A stretch of DNA of 60,463 nt from Anabaena azotica FACHB-119 (GCF_014697625.1 NZ_JACJSG010000048.1:1-60463); one strand, 5' to 3'. Positions 32,227 to 42,524 are shown, counted from the stretch's first letter. Program-made: numbers and translations. Notes: generated by a model from the sequence alone, not told the origin.

Positions 32227-34783
32227 CACCTGTGTCGGGGGGAACTATGGCTACTCCGGTAATGGCATCGTCTTCATCCAAGCGTTGGACTCTGACACCT
32301 GTGGCCGATCGCGATTGGATGGAAATGGCATTTACGGCTTGACGAATAATGATGCCACGATTTGTTACCATCATGATTTCGTTATCGTTGTTGACGATAC
32401 CCAAGGTGGCTAGTTGGTCTTTGGTTTTGCGGTTCTTAAATTTGGTCGCCATTAAACCTTGACCGGCACGATTTTGCAGGCGGAATTGTCCGACGGGAAC
32501 TCGCTTACCATATCCTCCCATTGTGATGACTAATACCCAAGGGCCGATGCTGCCGTTTTCTGGTACTTCTGCGGTTTCTTCGGTGGTTTCGATATCTTCG
32601 GTTTCGATATCTTCGACTTCCTCTGTATTTAAAGTATCGAGAATTGCTGCTGGTAAAATATCCATGCCTACAAGTTCATCACCTGTTTTCAGTTTCATGG
32701 ATTTCACCCCACGGGTTGCCCTACCTAGAGGACGGAGTTGTTCATGGTTACATCTAAAGTGAATTGCCATACCTAAGCGAGAACCAACTATGACGCTATC
32801 CTCGACTCTGGCGCGACGTACCCACCGGAGTTGATCGCCTTCTTCTAGGGAGATGGCGATTAAGCCGTTGGCGCGGATGTTACTGAAGGCTGCTAGTTCT
32901 GTTTTCTTGATGTTGCCGCCTTTGGTGAGCATGACGAGATATTCGTCGCTGCTAAACTCGTCTACGGGGACAATTGAGGTAATTTTTTCCTCTTTGGGAA
33001 TTGGTAGCAGTTGGACGATGGGTGTTCCGCGACTGGTGCGGGAACCGACGGGGATTTGATAGGCTTTGAGACAGTAGACGACTCCGCGATCGCTAAAAAA
33101 TAGTACGCTGTCATGGTCGCAACAAGTCAAGAAATGCTCTACGGTATCATCATCTTTAACTTTAGCTGCGGCTTTACCTCTGGTGGCCCGGCTTTGGGCT
33201 TCAAAGGTATTGACGGGCATCCGTTTGATGTAGCCTTGTTCTGTTAGGAGGATGATCGCTTTTTCGTTGGCGATGAGGTCGCGATCGTCAATTTCTCCTT
33301 CGGCGTGGGTAATGACTGTGCGGCGGGGTGTGGCGAAGCGGGTCTTGATGTCGGTGATTTCGGTTTCGATGATTTCGAGGATACGTTCCCGCCTTGCTAA
33401 GATATCTTGTAAGTCGGCTATTTGGGTTTGTAAGTCCTCGTGTTCTTGGCGGATTTTGTCTGCTTCTAAGGCTGTTAACCGTCGCAACTGCATCTGCAAT
33501 ATTGCATCAGCTTGGACTTCAGAAAGCATATAGGTGGTGATTAATTCACCTTTGGCTGTGGGTGTATCGGAAGCACCGCGAATTAAGTTGATAATTGCAT
33601 CTAGATGTGATAGGGCAATTAACAAACCTTGCAGGAGATGATCCCGTTCTTCGGCTTTCCGCAGTTCGTAGCGGGTACGTCTGGTAATTGATTCGATGCG
33701 GAAGTCGAGGAAGACTTCGAGGAATTGTTTGAGGGTGAGAATTTGCGGTTCACCGTTCACCAACGCCAGCATATTTGCCCCAAAGTTGGCTTGTATGGGC
33801 GTTTGCTTGTAGAGGTTGTTGAGAACTACGCGGGGGTAAGCGTCGCGCTTGAGTTCGATCACGATTCTCATACCGTCGCGATCGCTTTCATCCCGGATGT
33901 CTGCAATCCCTTCTATCCGTTTCTCATTCACCAACTCGGCTATTTTCTCAATTAACGCCGCTTTGTTGGTTTGATATGGTAATTCGGTAACAATAATGGC
34001 TTCTCTATCTGGTCTTCCCCGATGTTCGATTGTTTCAATGTTGGCGACACCGCGCATGGTGATAGAACCGCGTCCGGTGGTGTAGGCTTCTTTAATTGCT
34101 GCCGTTCCCAGGATTTGTGCGCCTGTGGGGAAGTCCGGGCCTGGGATGTACTGCATTAACTGGAGGTCGGTGATTTCTGGATTGTGAATTACTGCGATCA
34201 ACCCATCAATCAATTCTCCCAAGTTATGGGGCGGGATGTTGGTCGCCATCCCTACGGCGATCCCCGAAGAACCATTCAGCAGTAACTGGGGGATGCGGGA
34301 TGGCAGAACTGTGGGTTCTTGTTGGGAACCATCGAAGTTATCAGCAAAGTCTACGGTTTCCGATTCGATATCTTGCAGTAAGGCGGCGCTGGTTAAGGCT
34401 TGCAAGCGACATTCTGTATAACGCATCGCCGCCGGGGGATCGTTGTCTACAGAACCAAAGTTACCATGTCCGTTAATCAGGGGCGATCGCATGGAAAAAT
34501 CCTGCGCCATCCGCACCAAGGCATCATACACGGCTGTGTCGCCGTGGGGGTGGTATTTACCCAACACTTCCCCTACTACACGGGCGCATTTTCTAAATGG
34601 GCGATCGTGGGTTAACCCTAACTCGTGCATGGCGTAGAGGATGCGACGATGCACAGGTTTTAGACCATCCCTGGCATCTGGTAGCGCCCTACCTACTATC
34701 ACACTCATGGCGTATTCCAGATAAGACCGGGACATTTCGTTCCGCAGATCCGTCGGGATAATCCTCTCCTGTGAGGTTGTCAT
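32207..34783 (-). CDS. gyrA: DNA gyrase subunit A
   Basis: 858 residues. Winged-helix region GLKPVHRRILYAMHELGL, catalytic Tyr in the AAMRYTECRL segment (about residue 123), quinolone-region GKYHPHGDTAVYDALVRMAQ, and a C-terminal pinwheel of six repeats with a GyrA-box variant (QNRAGQG). The C-terminal repeats and length favour GyrA over ParC. It forms A2B2 gyrase, which introduces negative supercoils. No promoter could be marked; upstream 230 bp is AT-rich. Confidence 0.96.
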   Translation of the reverse strand: MTTSQERIIPTDLRNEMSRSYLEYAMSVIVGRALPDARDGLKPVHRRILYAMHELGLTHDRPFRKCARVVGEVLGKYHPHGDTAVYDALVRMAQDFSMRSPLINGHGNFGSVDNDPPAAMRYTECRLQALTSAALLQDIESETVDFADNFDGSQQEPTVLPSRIPQLLLNGSSGIAVGMATNIPPHNLGELIDGLIAVIHNPEITDLQLMQYIPGPDFPTGAQILGTAAIKEAYTTGRGSITMRGVANIETIEHRGRPDREAIIVTELPYQTNKAALIEKIAELVNEKRIEGIADIRDESDRDGMRIVIELKRDAYPRVVLNNLYKQTPIQANFGANMLALVNGEPQILTLKQFLEVFLDFRIESITRRTRYELRKAEERDHLLQGLLIALSHLDAIINLIRGASDTPTAKGELITTYMLSEVQADAILQMQLRRLTALEADKIRQEHEDLQTQIADLQDILARRERILEIIETEITDIKTRFATPRRTVITHAEGEIDDRDLIANEKAIILLTEQGYIKRMPVNTFEAQSRATRGKAAAKVKDDDTVEHFLTCCDHDSVLFFSDRGVVYCLKAYQIPVGSRTSRGTPIVQLLPIPKEEKITSIVPVDEFSSDEYLVMLTKGGNIKKTELAAFSNIRANGLIAISLEEGDQLRWVRRARVEDSVIVGSRLGMAIHFRCNHEQLRPLGRATRGVKSMKLKTGDELVGMDILPAAILDTLNTEEVEDIETEDIETTEETAEVPENGSIGPWVLVITMGGYGKRVPVGQFRLQNRAGQGLMATKFKNRKTKDQLATLGIVNNDNEIMMVTNRGIIIRQAVNAISIQSRSATGVRVQRLDEDDAITGVAIVPPDTGDAAEVE

Positions 34784-35017
34784 AGCCTAAAAAACTCCAA
34801 AAAAATTAGATTTTAGCCTTTGCACTTAGCAGAGCGCAAAGTTACGCAAAATTTCTTCTGAATAATTGCCATATTTTGATACAATTCTAACACAATATTC
34901 CTTGTGTCTGCCGGGGTATGTAACCCTTATGTCTAGACAAAAATCTTCTTGTTATTTTAGTTAAACAGCATTGTTTTATTACAAATAAAAAATAATTTTA
35001 ATTTTTATTTGTAAAAT

Positions 35018-36322
35018 TTATTCCAGGATTTCTTCAAGAGATTGCTGTGTCTTGAGTTGGGAGGCAATTAAAGGAGCTTTTGGTGCTAAAAAGAAGCCGA
35101 TTAAACTAGCAAAAAGAATTGGTGTAAAAGGAGTAAAATTAGTCAATTTTGATAACAATAAAGTTGTACTGATTGGTGTGCGCGTCACGGCTGCATTAAT
35201 AGCTGCCATTGTACAAATCATAGCCAGTGCGGGATTCAGCCCTGGAATTAAAATTGCGACTGCTTTACCTATACAAGCGCCAGTGAAAAATAAGGGAATA
35301 ATGAACCCACCTCGCCAGCCTCCGGTGACTGTTATACTGATAGATGCCATCTTACCCAAGGCTAAAACCAACAGGAAAACAGCAGGAAAGTTGCTGCTTA
35401 AAACTGACTCTAATTCTTCATGTCCAAAATAGCGGGTGAGGGGTAAGAAAACTGCTATTGTGCCTAAACCCAATCCTGCTATTGTGGTGCGAATATATAT
35501 AGGGCCAGGAAGCATCGCTAAGAGTCGGTGACAGCCACGAAAAATCGCCATGAAAATCCATGCGGCGATCGCCCCGATAATACCAAACAGAATGGCTAAA
35601 GCAAAATCATCGATGTTATCTAGGGTGTACTGGGGAAAATGCCAAGTGGGCGCAATTCCTAAGCGGGTGATGAAGGCAAATACTAGATAACTAGCACAAC
35701 TAGCGACAATAGCTGGCATTAAGGCTTCATAGTATTCTACGATATGCTGATGGTGGAGAATTTCTAGAGCAAACATCGCCCCACCCAAAGGCGCACCAAA
35801 TAAAGCAGTAAAACCAGCCGCCATTGCTGCTAAACTCATGGATCTGAGGTCTTCGCCTTGGAGACGTAAGCGATCGCCTACCCAAGTACCAAAAGAACCT
35901 GTTACCTGTACTAATGGGGCTTCTGGGCCTGCACTACCCCCAGCCGCAATACTTACTAAAGAAGCCAGAATCATCGAGGGATTTTTGCCTGCATCCAACC
36001 GCCCGCCACGAAAATGGATATTATCAACAATTACAGCAATTTCCCCAGGATTCCCTAAAAAATGGATAACCAAGCCAATAATTAACCCAGCTATGGGCAT
36101 CACTATTAGCAGACTGACACCCGTAAATTTTTCTAGTTGGTGAAGTAGAAGTTCCAGAATATTCCAGTACAAACCAGCAAACAAACCACATACAGTCCCT
36201 ACCACTACCCAGCGTAAAACCCACCGGGAAATCACCAGAGGGTTACGCCTTGCTAGTCCAAAAAGTTGGAAAAACTTCCAGCGTTGAGATTGGTCTGTGC
36301 GATCGCGGTTATTTGGTAGCAC
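35018..36322 (-). CDS. ClC-family chloride channel/antiporter
   Basis: 434 residues, about 10-12 membrane helices. The two ion-path motifs are visible: GGSAGPEAPLVQVTGSFGTW and GGWRGGFIIPLFFTGACIGK (in place of GIFAPxLAxG). In the first, canonical GREGP reads GSAGP: the outer gating Glu is Ala, while a Glu follows the Pro. This form resembles the YfeO-like branch. It might be a channel or a differently gated exchanger. No C-terminal CBS domain. Stand-alone gene. Confidence 0.85.
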   Translation of the reverse strand: MLPNNRDRTDQSQRWKFFQLFGLARRNPLVISRWVLRWVVVGTVCGLFAGLYWNILELLLHQLEKFTGVSLLIVMPIAGLIIGLVIHFLGNPGEIAVIVDNIHFRGGRLDAGKNPSMILASLVSIAAGGSAGPEAPLVQVTGSFGTWVGDRLRLQGEDLRSMSLAAMAAGFTALFGAPLGGAMFALEILHHQHIVEYYEALMPAIVASCASYLVFAFITRLGIAPTWHFPQYTLDNIDDFALAILFGIIGAIAAWIFMAIFRGCHRLLAMLPGPIYIRTTIAGLGLGTIAVFLPLTRYFGHEELESVLSSNFPAVFLLVLALGKMASISITVTGGWRGGFIIPLFFTGACIGKAVAILIPGLNPALAMICTMAAINAAVTRTPISTTLLLSKLTNFTPFTPILFASLIGFFLAPKAPLIASQLKTQQSLEEILE

Positions 36323-36517
36323 TGCTGATTTCCTAATGAATGGCGCAAATGTTACGGAATCTTGATATTTATTTATGGTAATGCTCTTTGGTAATTCTGG
36401 GGAGTGGGGGGAGATGAGGAAGAATAACTAATGACTAGTGACTTATAAGCCCCGCGATAGTGTATGGCTCATAGCATCAAAGTTTAAGCTAGTGCCTATG
36501 TGTTGAGGGTAAGAGTC

Positions 36518-36736
36518 ATGAATAAAGAAACTGTTCCTAGCCAAGCTGAGAAGATGAATCCTGAAGGTGCGCCTTTAAGTCCAGAAGTTTTGGATATGAT
36601 AAAACATCCGCCAAAAATGGACGATGTAATTCGTGAACAGTCACCAGATGAAAAGCGGGGAAATCAAGCTTTAGTCCCAGAAATGCTGGATGAACCAACC
36701 GACGAAATGACAGGTTTCTCAAAAGATGAGTGCTGA
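36518..36736 (+). CDS. Small acidic hydrophilic protein, 72 residues
   Basis: From the ATG at 36518 (MNKETVPSQAEKMNPEGAPL); an upstream ATG at 36500 adds six residues. Rich in Glu, Asp, Pro and Met; no hydrophobic core, likely disordered. GTAAGAG is 6 bases ahead. No family recognised. Confidence 0.5.
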   Translation: MNKETVPSQAEKMNPEGAPLSPEVLDMIKHPPKMDDVIREQSPDEKRGNQALVPEMLDEPTDEMTGFSKDEC

Positions 36737-36855
36737 GTGCTGAGTAGGTATGTCAGTGAACAGTGAAAAACAACTGATAACTGATAACTGATAACTGATT
36801 AACTCCCCAACAGAAGATACAATGACATTCAGTATCTTCGTGACAGCCTGTCGCC

Positions 36856-37776
36856 ATGTTCCCAGTTATCTATTCCGATGAGTTTCTAGATCACAAAACT
36901 GGAAACTACCACCCAGAAAGACCAGAACGTTTAACAGCAATTGTTCATGCTTTAAAAGAGGCGGCTTTTGCTGAAAAAATCGCATGGCGTGAACCTACAG
37001 CAGCATTGGAAAACTCATCGGTAATGCAGCTTTTGGTCAAGGTTCATAGTCCAAACTATGTTAATAAAGTTAAAGAAATTGCGACTACTGGCGGTGGTTA
37101 TTTGGATGGGGATACACCTGTTTCGCCTCGCAGCTATGATGTGGCTTTATTGGCGGTGAGTGCTTGGTTGGATGGGATTAATACTGTGTTAGAGACAGAA
37201 AATCCGGCTTTTGTGCTGGCGCGTCCACCTGGACACCATGCTGAAGGTGATACGGGAATGGGATTTTGTCTATTTTCTAATGCGGCGATCGCAGCTTATT
37301 ATGCCTTAGAACAGCCGGGAATTAACCGCGTGGCTATCATTGATTGGGATGTACATCATGGTAACGGTACGCAGGCGATCGTGGAAACTAACCCGCAAAT
37401 TGCTTACTGTTCTCTCCATCAATACCCCTGTTATCCTGGTACGGGTAGAAGCACAGAACGGGGTTTTCATAATAATGTCTTAAATGTACCCATCCCACCC
37501 GGTAGTGATATTTCTGTATATCAGCCTTTTTGGGAGAAAAAGGTAGTCCCGTTTTTAACTGAGTTTCAACCTGATTTGTTGATAGTTAGTGCAGGTTATG
37601 ATGCTAATGCTGATGACCCTTTAGCCAGTGTTAATCTACAACCACAGGATTATGGTTTATTTACTAATTATTGTTTGGGAATAACTCGTAAAATCTTATT
37701 TGGTTTGGAGGGGGGTTACGATTTGGATACGCTTTCTCAGTCTGTTGTAGCGACTATTAATAGTTGTTTGGTGTGA
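36856..37776 (+). CDS. Histone-deacetylase-like (AcuC/class II) amidohydrolase
   Basis: 306 residues. Zinc-site motifs are intact: ARPPGHHAEGDTGMGFCLF (catalytic His pair), VAIIDWDVHHGNGT (Asp and His ligands), PCYPGTG and VSAGYDANADDPLA (Asp ligand), then GLEGGYDL (loop). Members deacetylate lysine, acetylated polyamines or acetoin-pathway proteins. The substrate here cannot be told. TAACTGA heptamers are 60 bp upstream. Stand-alone gene. Confidence 0.92.
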   Translation: MFPVIYSDEFLDHKTGNYHPERPERLTAIVHALKEAAFAEKIAWREPTAALENSSVMQLLVKVHSPNYVNKVKEIATTGGGYLDGDTPVSPRSYDVALLAVSAWLDGINTVLETENPAFVLARPPGHHAEGDTGMGFCLFSNAAIAAYYALEQPGINRVAIIDWDVHHGNGTQAIVETNPQIAYCSLHQYPCYPGTGRSTERGFHNNVLNVPIPPGSDISVYQPFWEKKVVPFLTEFQPDLLIVSAGYDANADDPLASVNLQPQDYGLFTNYCLGITRKILFGLEGGYDLDTLSQSVVATINSCLV

Positions 37777-37981
37777 ATTTGTAGGGTGGGCATTGTCCAC
37801 CATAAGTATTATATGGTGTTAATAGAATATACTTGTTTTATAATTACTTTGGTATAGGTAAATATATTATTTAAAGCTCACGCAAAGGCGCAGAGACGCA
37901 AAAAAGAACGCAAAAGAAGAAAGTTGAAGTTATATATTTTGATTTTTTAAATATTCTGGTAATATGAATTTTGAATTGATA

Positions 37982-40438
37982 TTATTCTTCTTCTAGTAGT
38001 TGTTCTATATATTGCTGTACTAAGGGTACTTGAAAAGTGTTACCTTCTGGGGTGAGAATTTCTTTGCGTGCTAGTTTTTTGACTAGTTTGCTGTCTTGGG
38101 GGGTGGGGGTTTCGCCTGCAATGAGACGAGTTAGTAAATGGCGATCGCTTTCTTCTAAGCTTGTCCATAATTCCCGAAAATATTGATCACCTCGTTCTAG
38201 TGCGATGGGAATTATCTCTTGGACATCGGCTAATGTGGCTTTGGCTGTATTAGGTTGTCTTCTATTTGCTCTGATGTCACGATTTAGCAATTCTACCAAT
38301 TCATAGCACAGCAATTGCACGAGGTAAGGTTGACAGCGAGTAGTTTGGATAATCTTATTTACTGCTTCTGGTTCGTAAATATTGGTGAAGTCTTCTATTG
38401 GTTGTAGAATCAATTCACGGGCTTCTGATTCTTGCAGATAAGTCATTCGCAAGGCGCGAGTGTTTATTAAATAATCACTCCAGTAAGCATCAAGTTCAGA
38501 TAATTGGTGGGAACCACTGAACAGCAAAATCCATTGTTTTTGATGTTGGAGTAGGTGACGAATAAAGTTGAGTGGCGCACGGCTATCTGTGGCTTTGACT
38601 ACTTCACTCAAGCGTTCAAATTCATCTAGACAGAGAAGAAATCGCTTACTAGAATGACTGCGTTCTATTTCTGCTAACCAAGTTTGCAGTGCGGGAAATG
38701 GATCTTCATTCAGCTTTTTGCTATCTGGATATGGTAAGTTTAGCCTGCGGGGTAAGCGTCTGGCAGAATCAATAATTTGTTGGGCTAGATTTTCGGCAAA
38801 TCCTTTGATTGTGGTGGCTGATGCTGCACCTTGTACATCTATCAGCAAAGGAATGATATCTGAGGTGACTTTATAAGGTAAATATTTGAGTGCGGAAGTT
38901 TTGCCTGTTCTTCGTCCACCGTATAGTAACAAAACTGGGGGTTGGTCAGAAAGTGTCAAGGTTTCGATTTCTCGAAAGATATCAATTCGCCCTTTAAAAC
39001 GAAACTTGGCTGTTTCTGGATCTAGTGAATTACCAGCGATATAAACTTGGCGAATTTCTTGTGACTGTTTTGCTGTTTCCTCTAAGGTACGTTGTGCTAA
39101 CTGTAAAATGGTTAACCAGCGATCGCTTATGCTGCCAAACTTGGTAGCTAATGAAGCATTTTTCCCAAAAGCTAGAATGTTTTTCAGTTCGTTTAAGGCG
39201 TTGATAGGAGGATTGAGTAATTCATATCGGCGATAGGGTGTTGTTGCTTCTTGTGATGCCCTTACACTTTGGCTAATTTCTAAAAATTGGGGTAAAACTG
39301 TGCCGAGTTCCTGTGGTGGTGGGTAAGGAATCCAACTCAGTTGATAGGCGATATCCTCAATATCTCTCAATCTTCGACATTGATTCAAAATATCTATGGT
39401 AATTTTAATAATTGCCTGTCTAGCGACTTTTTGTTGATTTGTGGATGTAATCAGGTAATCAACAATTTCACGAGCAGCAGTTGGGTTTTCCTGATAAGTT
39501 TCTACAATCATCTTATCCATGAAAGGCAGAGGCAGAATAATCAATTCATCAAAGTGAGGAGGTAAATATTCTAAATAATGTCCTTTTTTTTGGAAGCGAG
39601 AAATGAAGAAAAGGATGAACACCCAGATCAATTCTGGCAACCAAAAGCAAAGCCGTAACATACTCAAAACCAATGATAGGCCTGGCGCAATGCCTACTCC
39701 ACCAAACAACAAGCTGCCCATCACGCCTACAGCTACAGCTTGTGCTACGTCTTTCACCACAACCACGTCATTACTTCCCATCGTAGCGGAAAACAACAAG
39801 CCTAGAGCTACACCTACCGCCACACCTCCCGCAACACTTCCCGCAATACCTCCAGGCACACTAAATACTACACCAATTATTACACTGAAGATCACACCTA
39901 TCATTATGGTATCCACACCATAGAACATCACATCTTCCAACACATATCCCGCTAGAGCAAATGACAAGCTTACCATTATGCCTGAGAAAAAACAGTTCTT
40001 CGGGTCTAATACTACAGGTGATGAAAATCTATCTGCCACCAGTATAAGGAGGGCAAAAAGTAGTATGATTTTGAATTTATTTCTATTAACAATACGATTT
40101 AGGATCTGTCCGATTACACAACCCAACAACACACCCAAGCCTGAAAACAACCAGTTAAACGACTCACCACTAGCGATTGTATAAAATGATGCAATAAATA
40201 ACAGTGAGAATATTGGTGCTAATGCAACTAACCACCAAACCTGTCCGGCATAGCGACGCAATCGAGGGTTAGATTGAAACTCAGATTTTTTATCAAAGGG
40301 GTTATCTCTGGGCTTTAATTCTGGATGTATATCGCGCAGCCAGCGTTCAAAGGTGTAAGGCTTAAAGTAAATCCAATAGAGGAGGCGGACACATTCAGCT
40401 ACATAATTCCAAAGTTCTGATGTTCGAGATTTACTCAT
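37982..40438 (-). CDS. Multi-pass membrane protein with C-terminal AAA/STAND-type ATPase
   Basis: 818 residues. A soluble head (~60), about eight hydrophobic segments up to ~290 with a Gly/Val/Ala-rich stretch (GGIAGSVAGGVAVGVALGLL), a helical linker, then an ATPase: LLLYGGRRTGKTSALKYLPY (P-loop, about 500-517), FLLCLDEFERLS (Walker B), SGSHQL (sensor) and a C-terminal helical region (QPYLVQLLCYELVELLNRD). Two bases separate it from the downstream ATPase gene, whose N-terminus lies on the same strand before it. It looks like a signalling or defence-type NTPase anchored in membrane. Confidence 0.8.
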   Translation of the reverse strand: MSKSRTSELWNYVAECVRLLYWIYFKPYTFERWLRDIHPELKPRDNPFDKKSEFQSNPRLRRYAGQVWWLVALAPIFSLLFIASFYTIASGESFNWLFSGLGVLLGCVIGQILNRIVNRNKFKIILLFALLILVADRFSSPVVLDPKNCFFSGIMVSLSFALAGYVLEDVMFYGVDTIMIGVIFSVIIGVVFSVPGGIAGSVAGGVAVGVALGLLFSATMGSNDVVVVKDVAQAVAVGVMGSLLFGGVGIAPGLSLVLSMLRLCFWLPELIWVFILFFISRFQKKGHYLEYLPPHFDELIILPLPFMDKMIVETYQENPTAAREIVDYLITSTNQQKVARQAIIKITIDILNQCRRLRDIEDIAYQLSWIPYPPPQELGTVLPQFLEISQSVRASQEATTPYRRYELLNPPINALNELKNILAFGKNASLATKFGSISDRWLTILQLAQRTLEETAKQSQEIRQVYIAGNSLDPETAKFRFKGRIDIFREIETLTLSDQPPVLLLYGGRRTGKTSALKYLPYKVTSDIIPLLIDVQGAASATTIKGFAENLAQQIIDSARRLPRRLNLPYPDSKKLNEDPFPALQTWLAEIERSHSSKRFLLCLDEFERLSEVVKATDSRAPLNFIRHLLQHQKQWILLFSGSHQLSELDAYWSDYLINTRALRMTYLQESEARELILQPIEDFTNIYEPEAVNKIIQTTRCQPYLVQLLCYELVELLNRDIRANRRQPNTAKATLADVQEIIPIALERGDQYFRELWTSLEESDRHLLTRLIAGETPTPQDSKLVKKLARKEILTPEGNTFQVPLVQQYIEQLLEEE

Positions 40439-40440
40439 CG

Positions 40441-41508
40441 CTACTTAATCCCCAGCTGGTCACGTACAAAATCCCAAACTTGGTTCCAGTTCAGCACACC
40501 CACAAAACCCAGAACAACCATTACTATAAGTGTCATTCCAATTATCCAGCTACCCAAATCACCTACAGTTTCGCCAGTGAACTTGGTGAAACTACCCAAG
40601 CGCTTGGGCAAATCCACAAATATAAACAGCAGCCATTTTTGCCAATAGCTTTGTTGTTTTCCCGATGCAGGAAGATTAATCTGTTGTTCAAACTGCTGTC
40701 TCGCCCATTTGATTGGCTTACCTGTTTGACGTGCTTCCCACAAATAAGTACCTGCTAGTTGTAGCTTATAAGGATGACGCTGACCCCACTGTTGAGCATA
40801 ATTCTGTTCATCTTGATTCAACACTGCACCCTGACTAGAACGAGTTGGTAAGCGCGTCAGTTCAATTGCTTCATCTGTAGTTAATTCTCGCAAAACAATA
40901 CAGTGAGCAATATTGAAAAAACTGGAGACAAATCGATGTTCTTCACCATAAACCCTGAGTGATTTGCGGGAAGCTACTACCAACATCAAGGCGTTGTCTT
41001 CCATGAGCGATCGCAAATTATCATAAAATCCATCGTTAAATTCCTGGGGATAGTCGAACAGGCTTTCAAAATCATCAAGACACAGCACAGGTAAAACTTG
41101 CTGCTGTTCCATCGCCTTGATAGCCTCGGAAAATGTCTGTCTATTCCACGATTTCGGCTTCCAGGGATTATTTAGAAATCGCCTATTGTTACCAAGATTA
41201 CCCCAACCATTAGCTACTTCTTGATAAAATCCCGCCTCAGTTTGACAATTGGCGTTTCTGAGTGAGCGATAAATTACTAGATAACGATTCGGGTTTTGTA
41301 CTCGCTGCTGCCAAGTCAGATAAAAATAATACAGCAGTGAAGATTTGCCAATACGCTTATCGCCGACAATATTGATACTCGTCGGCTGTACGCCAGTCAT
41401 GCGAGAGGCGATCGCGTGTAATTCATCTTTCCGACCAACAAACAATCTGGGGTCTTCAATCATCCCAGCAGCCACAAAAGGATTAGCAGGCAGCGAACTG
41501 GATGTCAT
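40441..41508 (-). CDS. AAA/STAND-type ATPase with a C-terminal membrane segment
   Basis: 355 residues. DPRLFVGRKDELHAIASRMT opens the typical cyanobacterial 'AAA-like' domain, P-loop NIVGDKRIGKSSLLYYFYLT (residues about 45-64), Walker B LPVLCLDDFESLFDYP, and Sensor-like MLVVASRKSL. One membrane helix near residues 310-332 (IIGMTLIVMVVLGFVGVLNW). It is transcribed first, followed two bases later by the 818-residue ATPase. The pair may form one membrane complex. Function unknown. Confidence 0.82.
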   Translation of the reverse strand: MTSSSLPANPFVAAGMIEDPRLFVGRKDELHAIASRMTGVQPTSINIVGDKRIGKSSLLYYFYLTWQQRVQNPNRYLVIYRSLRNANCQTEAGFYQEVANGWGNLGNNRRFLNNPWKPKSWNRQTFSEAIKAMEQQQVLPVLCLDDFESLFDYPQEFNDGFYDNLRSLMEDNALMLVVASRKSLRVYGEEHRFVSSFFNIAHCIVLRELTTDEAIELTRLPTRSSQGAVLNQDEQNYAQQWGQRHPYKLQLAGTYLWEARQTGKPIKWARQQFEQQINLPASGKQQSYWQKWLLFIFVDLPKRLGSFTKFTGETVGDLGSWIIGMTLIVMVVLGFVGVLNWNQVWDFVRDQLGIK

Positions 41509-41739
41509 GTATTGTTTTTAATATTAATTTAATTATTTAAGTGCAATTACTTAAAATAATAACATTAATAATATTCTCAGCCCCGTGAACTCTTATTTTC
41601 TCTCTGTGTCTCTGTGTCTGTGTGGTTGAATAAATGATTTTTTACCACAGAGGCACAGAGGCACAGAGTTAAGAGGTTATATTCACCTTGATAGAGGCAT
41701 TGCCTACCAAAGTCATGATATGGCGCTGCACTGCTACAG

Positions 41740-42063
41740 CTAGTTAGGCTCAGATTCAATAGGCACAGTAGGCACAACTTGAGGTTTTTCTAGTGGTGAT
41801 AACTGTTGTTGTATATTTGGTTTATCAGGAACCACCTTTAATACAGTCTCTTGATTAGTTCGACTGCTTTTGATTAGTAGTTGCAGTTCTCGCTCAAACT
41901 GCTCTCTTCCTTGTTGAAAAAAGTTTGGCTCTCTAGGAATTAAACTATTATTAATCTGTGAATTATCGTTAGCTGCTACGGGTGAAGTTAATAGTAGAGT
42001 TCCTAAAGAAATGCCTACAGTTGTAGCTAACGTTAAGAAGATTTTTTTTTCACTATTTTTCAT
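41740..42063 (-). CDS. Small secreted protein, 107 residues
   Basis: Clear signal peptide: KKIFLTLATTVGISLGTLLL then TSPVAA/NDN (cut after about 31). The mature part (QQGREQFERELQLLIKSSRT) is a short amphipathic helix followed by a Pro-rich tail. No domain recognised. Likely periplasmic or outer-membrane associated. Confidence 0.68.
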   Translation of the reverse strand: MKNSEKKIFLTLATTVGISLGTLLLTSPVAANDNSQINNSLIPREPNFFQQGREQFERELQLLIKSSRTNQETVLKVVPDKPNIQQQLSPLEKPQVVPTVPIESEPN

Positions 42064-42314
42064 TTTATCCCCGTGTTAACAGGTCAACACCTGTTGAGAT
42101 TTAAGAGTAATTTCTACTCAAAAAGCGTTATTGACTTCTCACATTAGCTTTTTGGGATTATTGCAGTTTCGTCTTCATTATAACAATTTCATCCCCACTC
42201 CTTAGAAGATATCTCTTAAGTATTAAATATCTCTTCTGATTCCCTCTAGCCTTAAAAAGGGGGGAAAACTTCTCAAATTACCCCTTTTTAAGGGAAATAA
42301 TGGGGTATGTACTT
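42064..42314. other. Intergenic, no gene seen
   Basis: Contains a pair of inverted tracts, AAAAAGGGGGGAAAAC (42253) and ACCCCTTTTTAAGGG (42280), that may act as a hairpin. No gene. Confidence 0.4.
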
Positions 42315-42323
42315 GTCTTGAAT

Positions 42324-42469
42324 CTGACTTTTCACGTGATGTGGAAAAGCTAACGCCAGACCTAACCCCCCAGCCCCCTTCCCTAGTAGGGAAGGGGGAG
42401 AAATTAAAGCCTCTCTCCTTGCAGGGGAGAGGTTTGGAGAGGGGTTTTCTAGATCCCGTGAAAAGTCAG
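42324..42469. mobile_element. MITE with 13-bp inverted ends and a 9-bp target duplication
   Basis: Ends CTGACTTTTCACG (42324-42336) and CGTGAAAAGTCAG (42457-42469) are perfect inverted repeats. GTCTTGAAT flanks both sides (42315-42323 and 42470-42478), a perfect 9-bp duplication. Interior is a C/G-rich repeat (CCCCTTCCCTAGTAGGG, CTCTCCTTGCAGGGGAGAG). No transposase. Nine-base duplications are typical of IS4/IS10-type elements. Confidence 0.85.
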
Positions 42470-42524
42470 GTCTTGAATACAACAATAAAAAGTTTTCAGA
42501 CATCCTCTAAGTGCGCGGTCGAGC

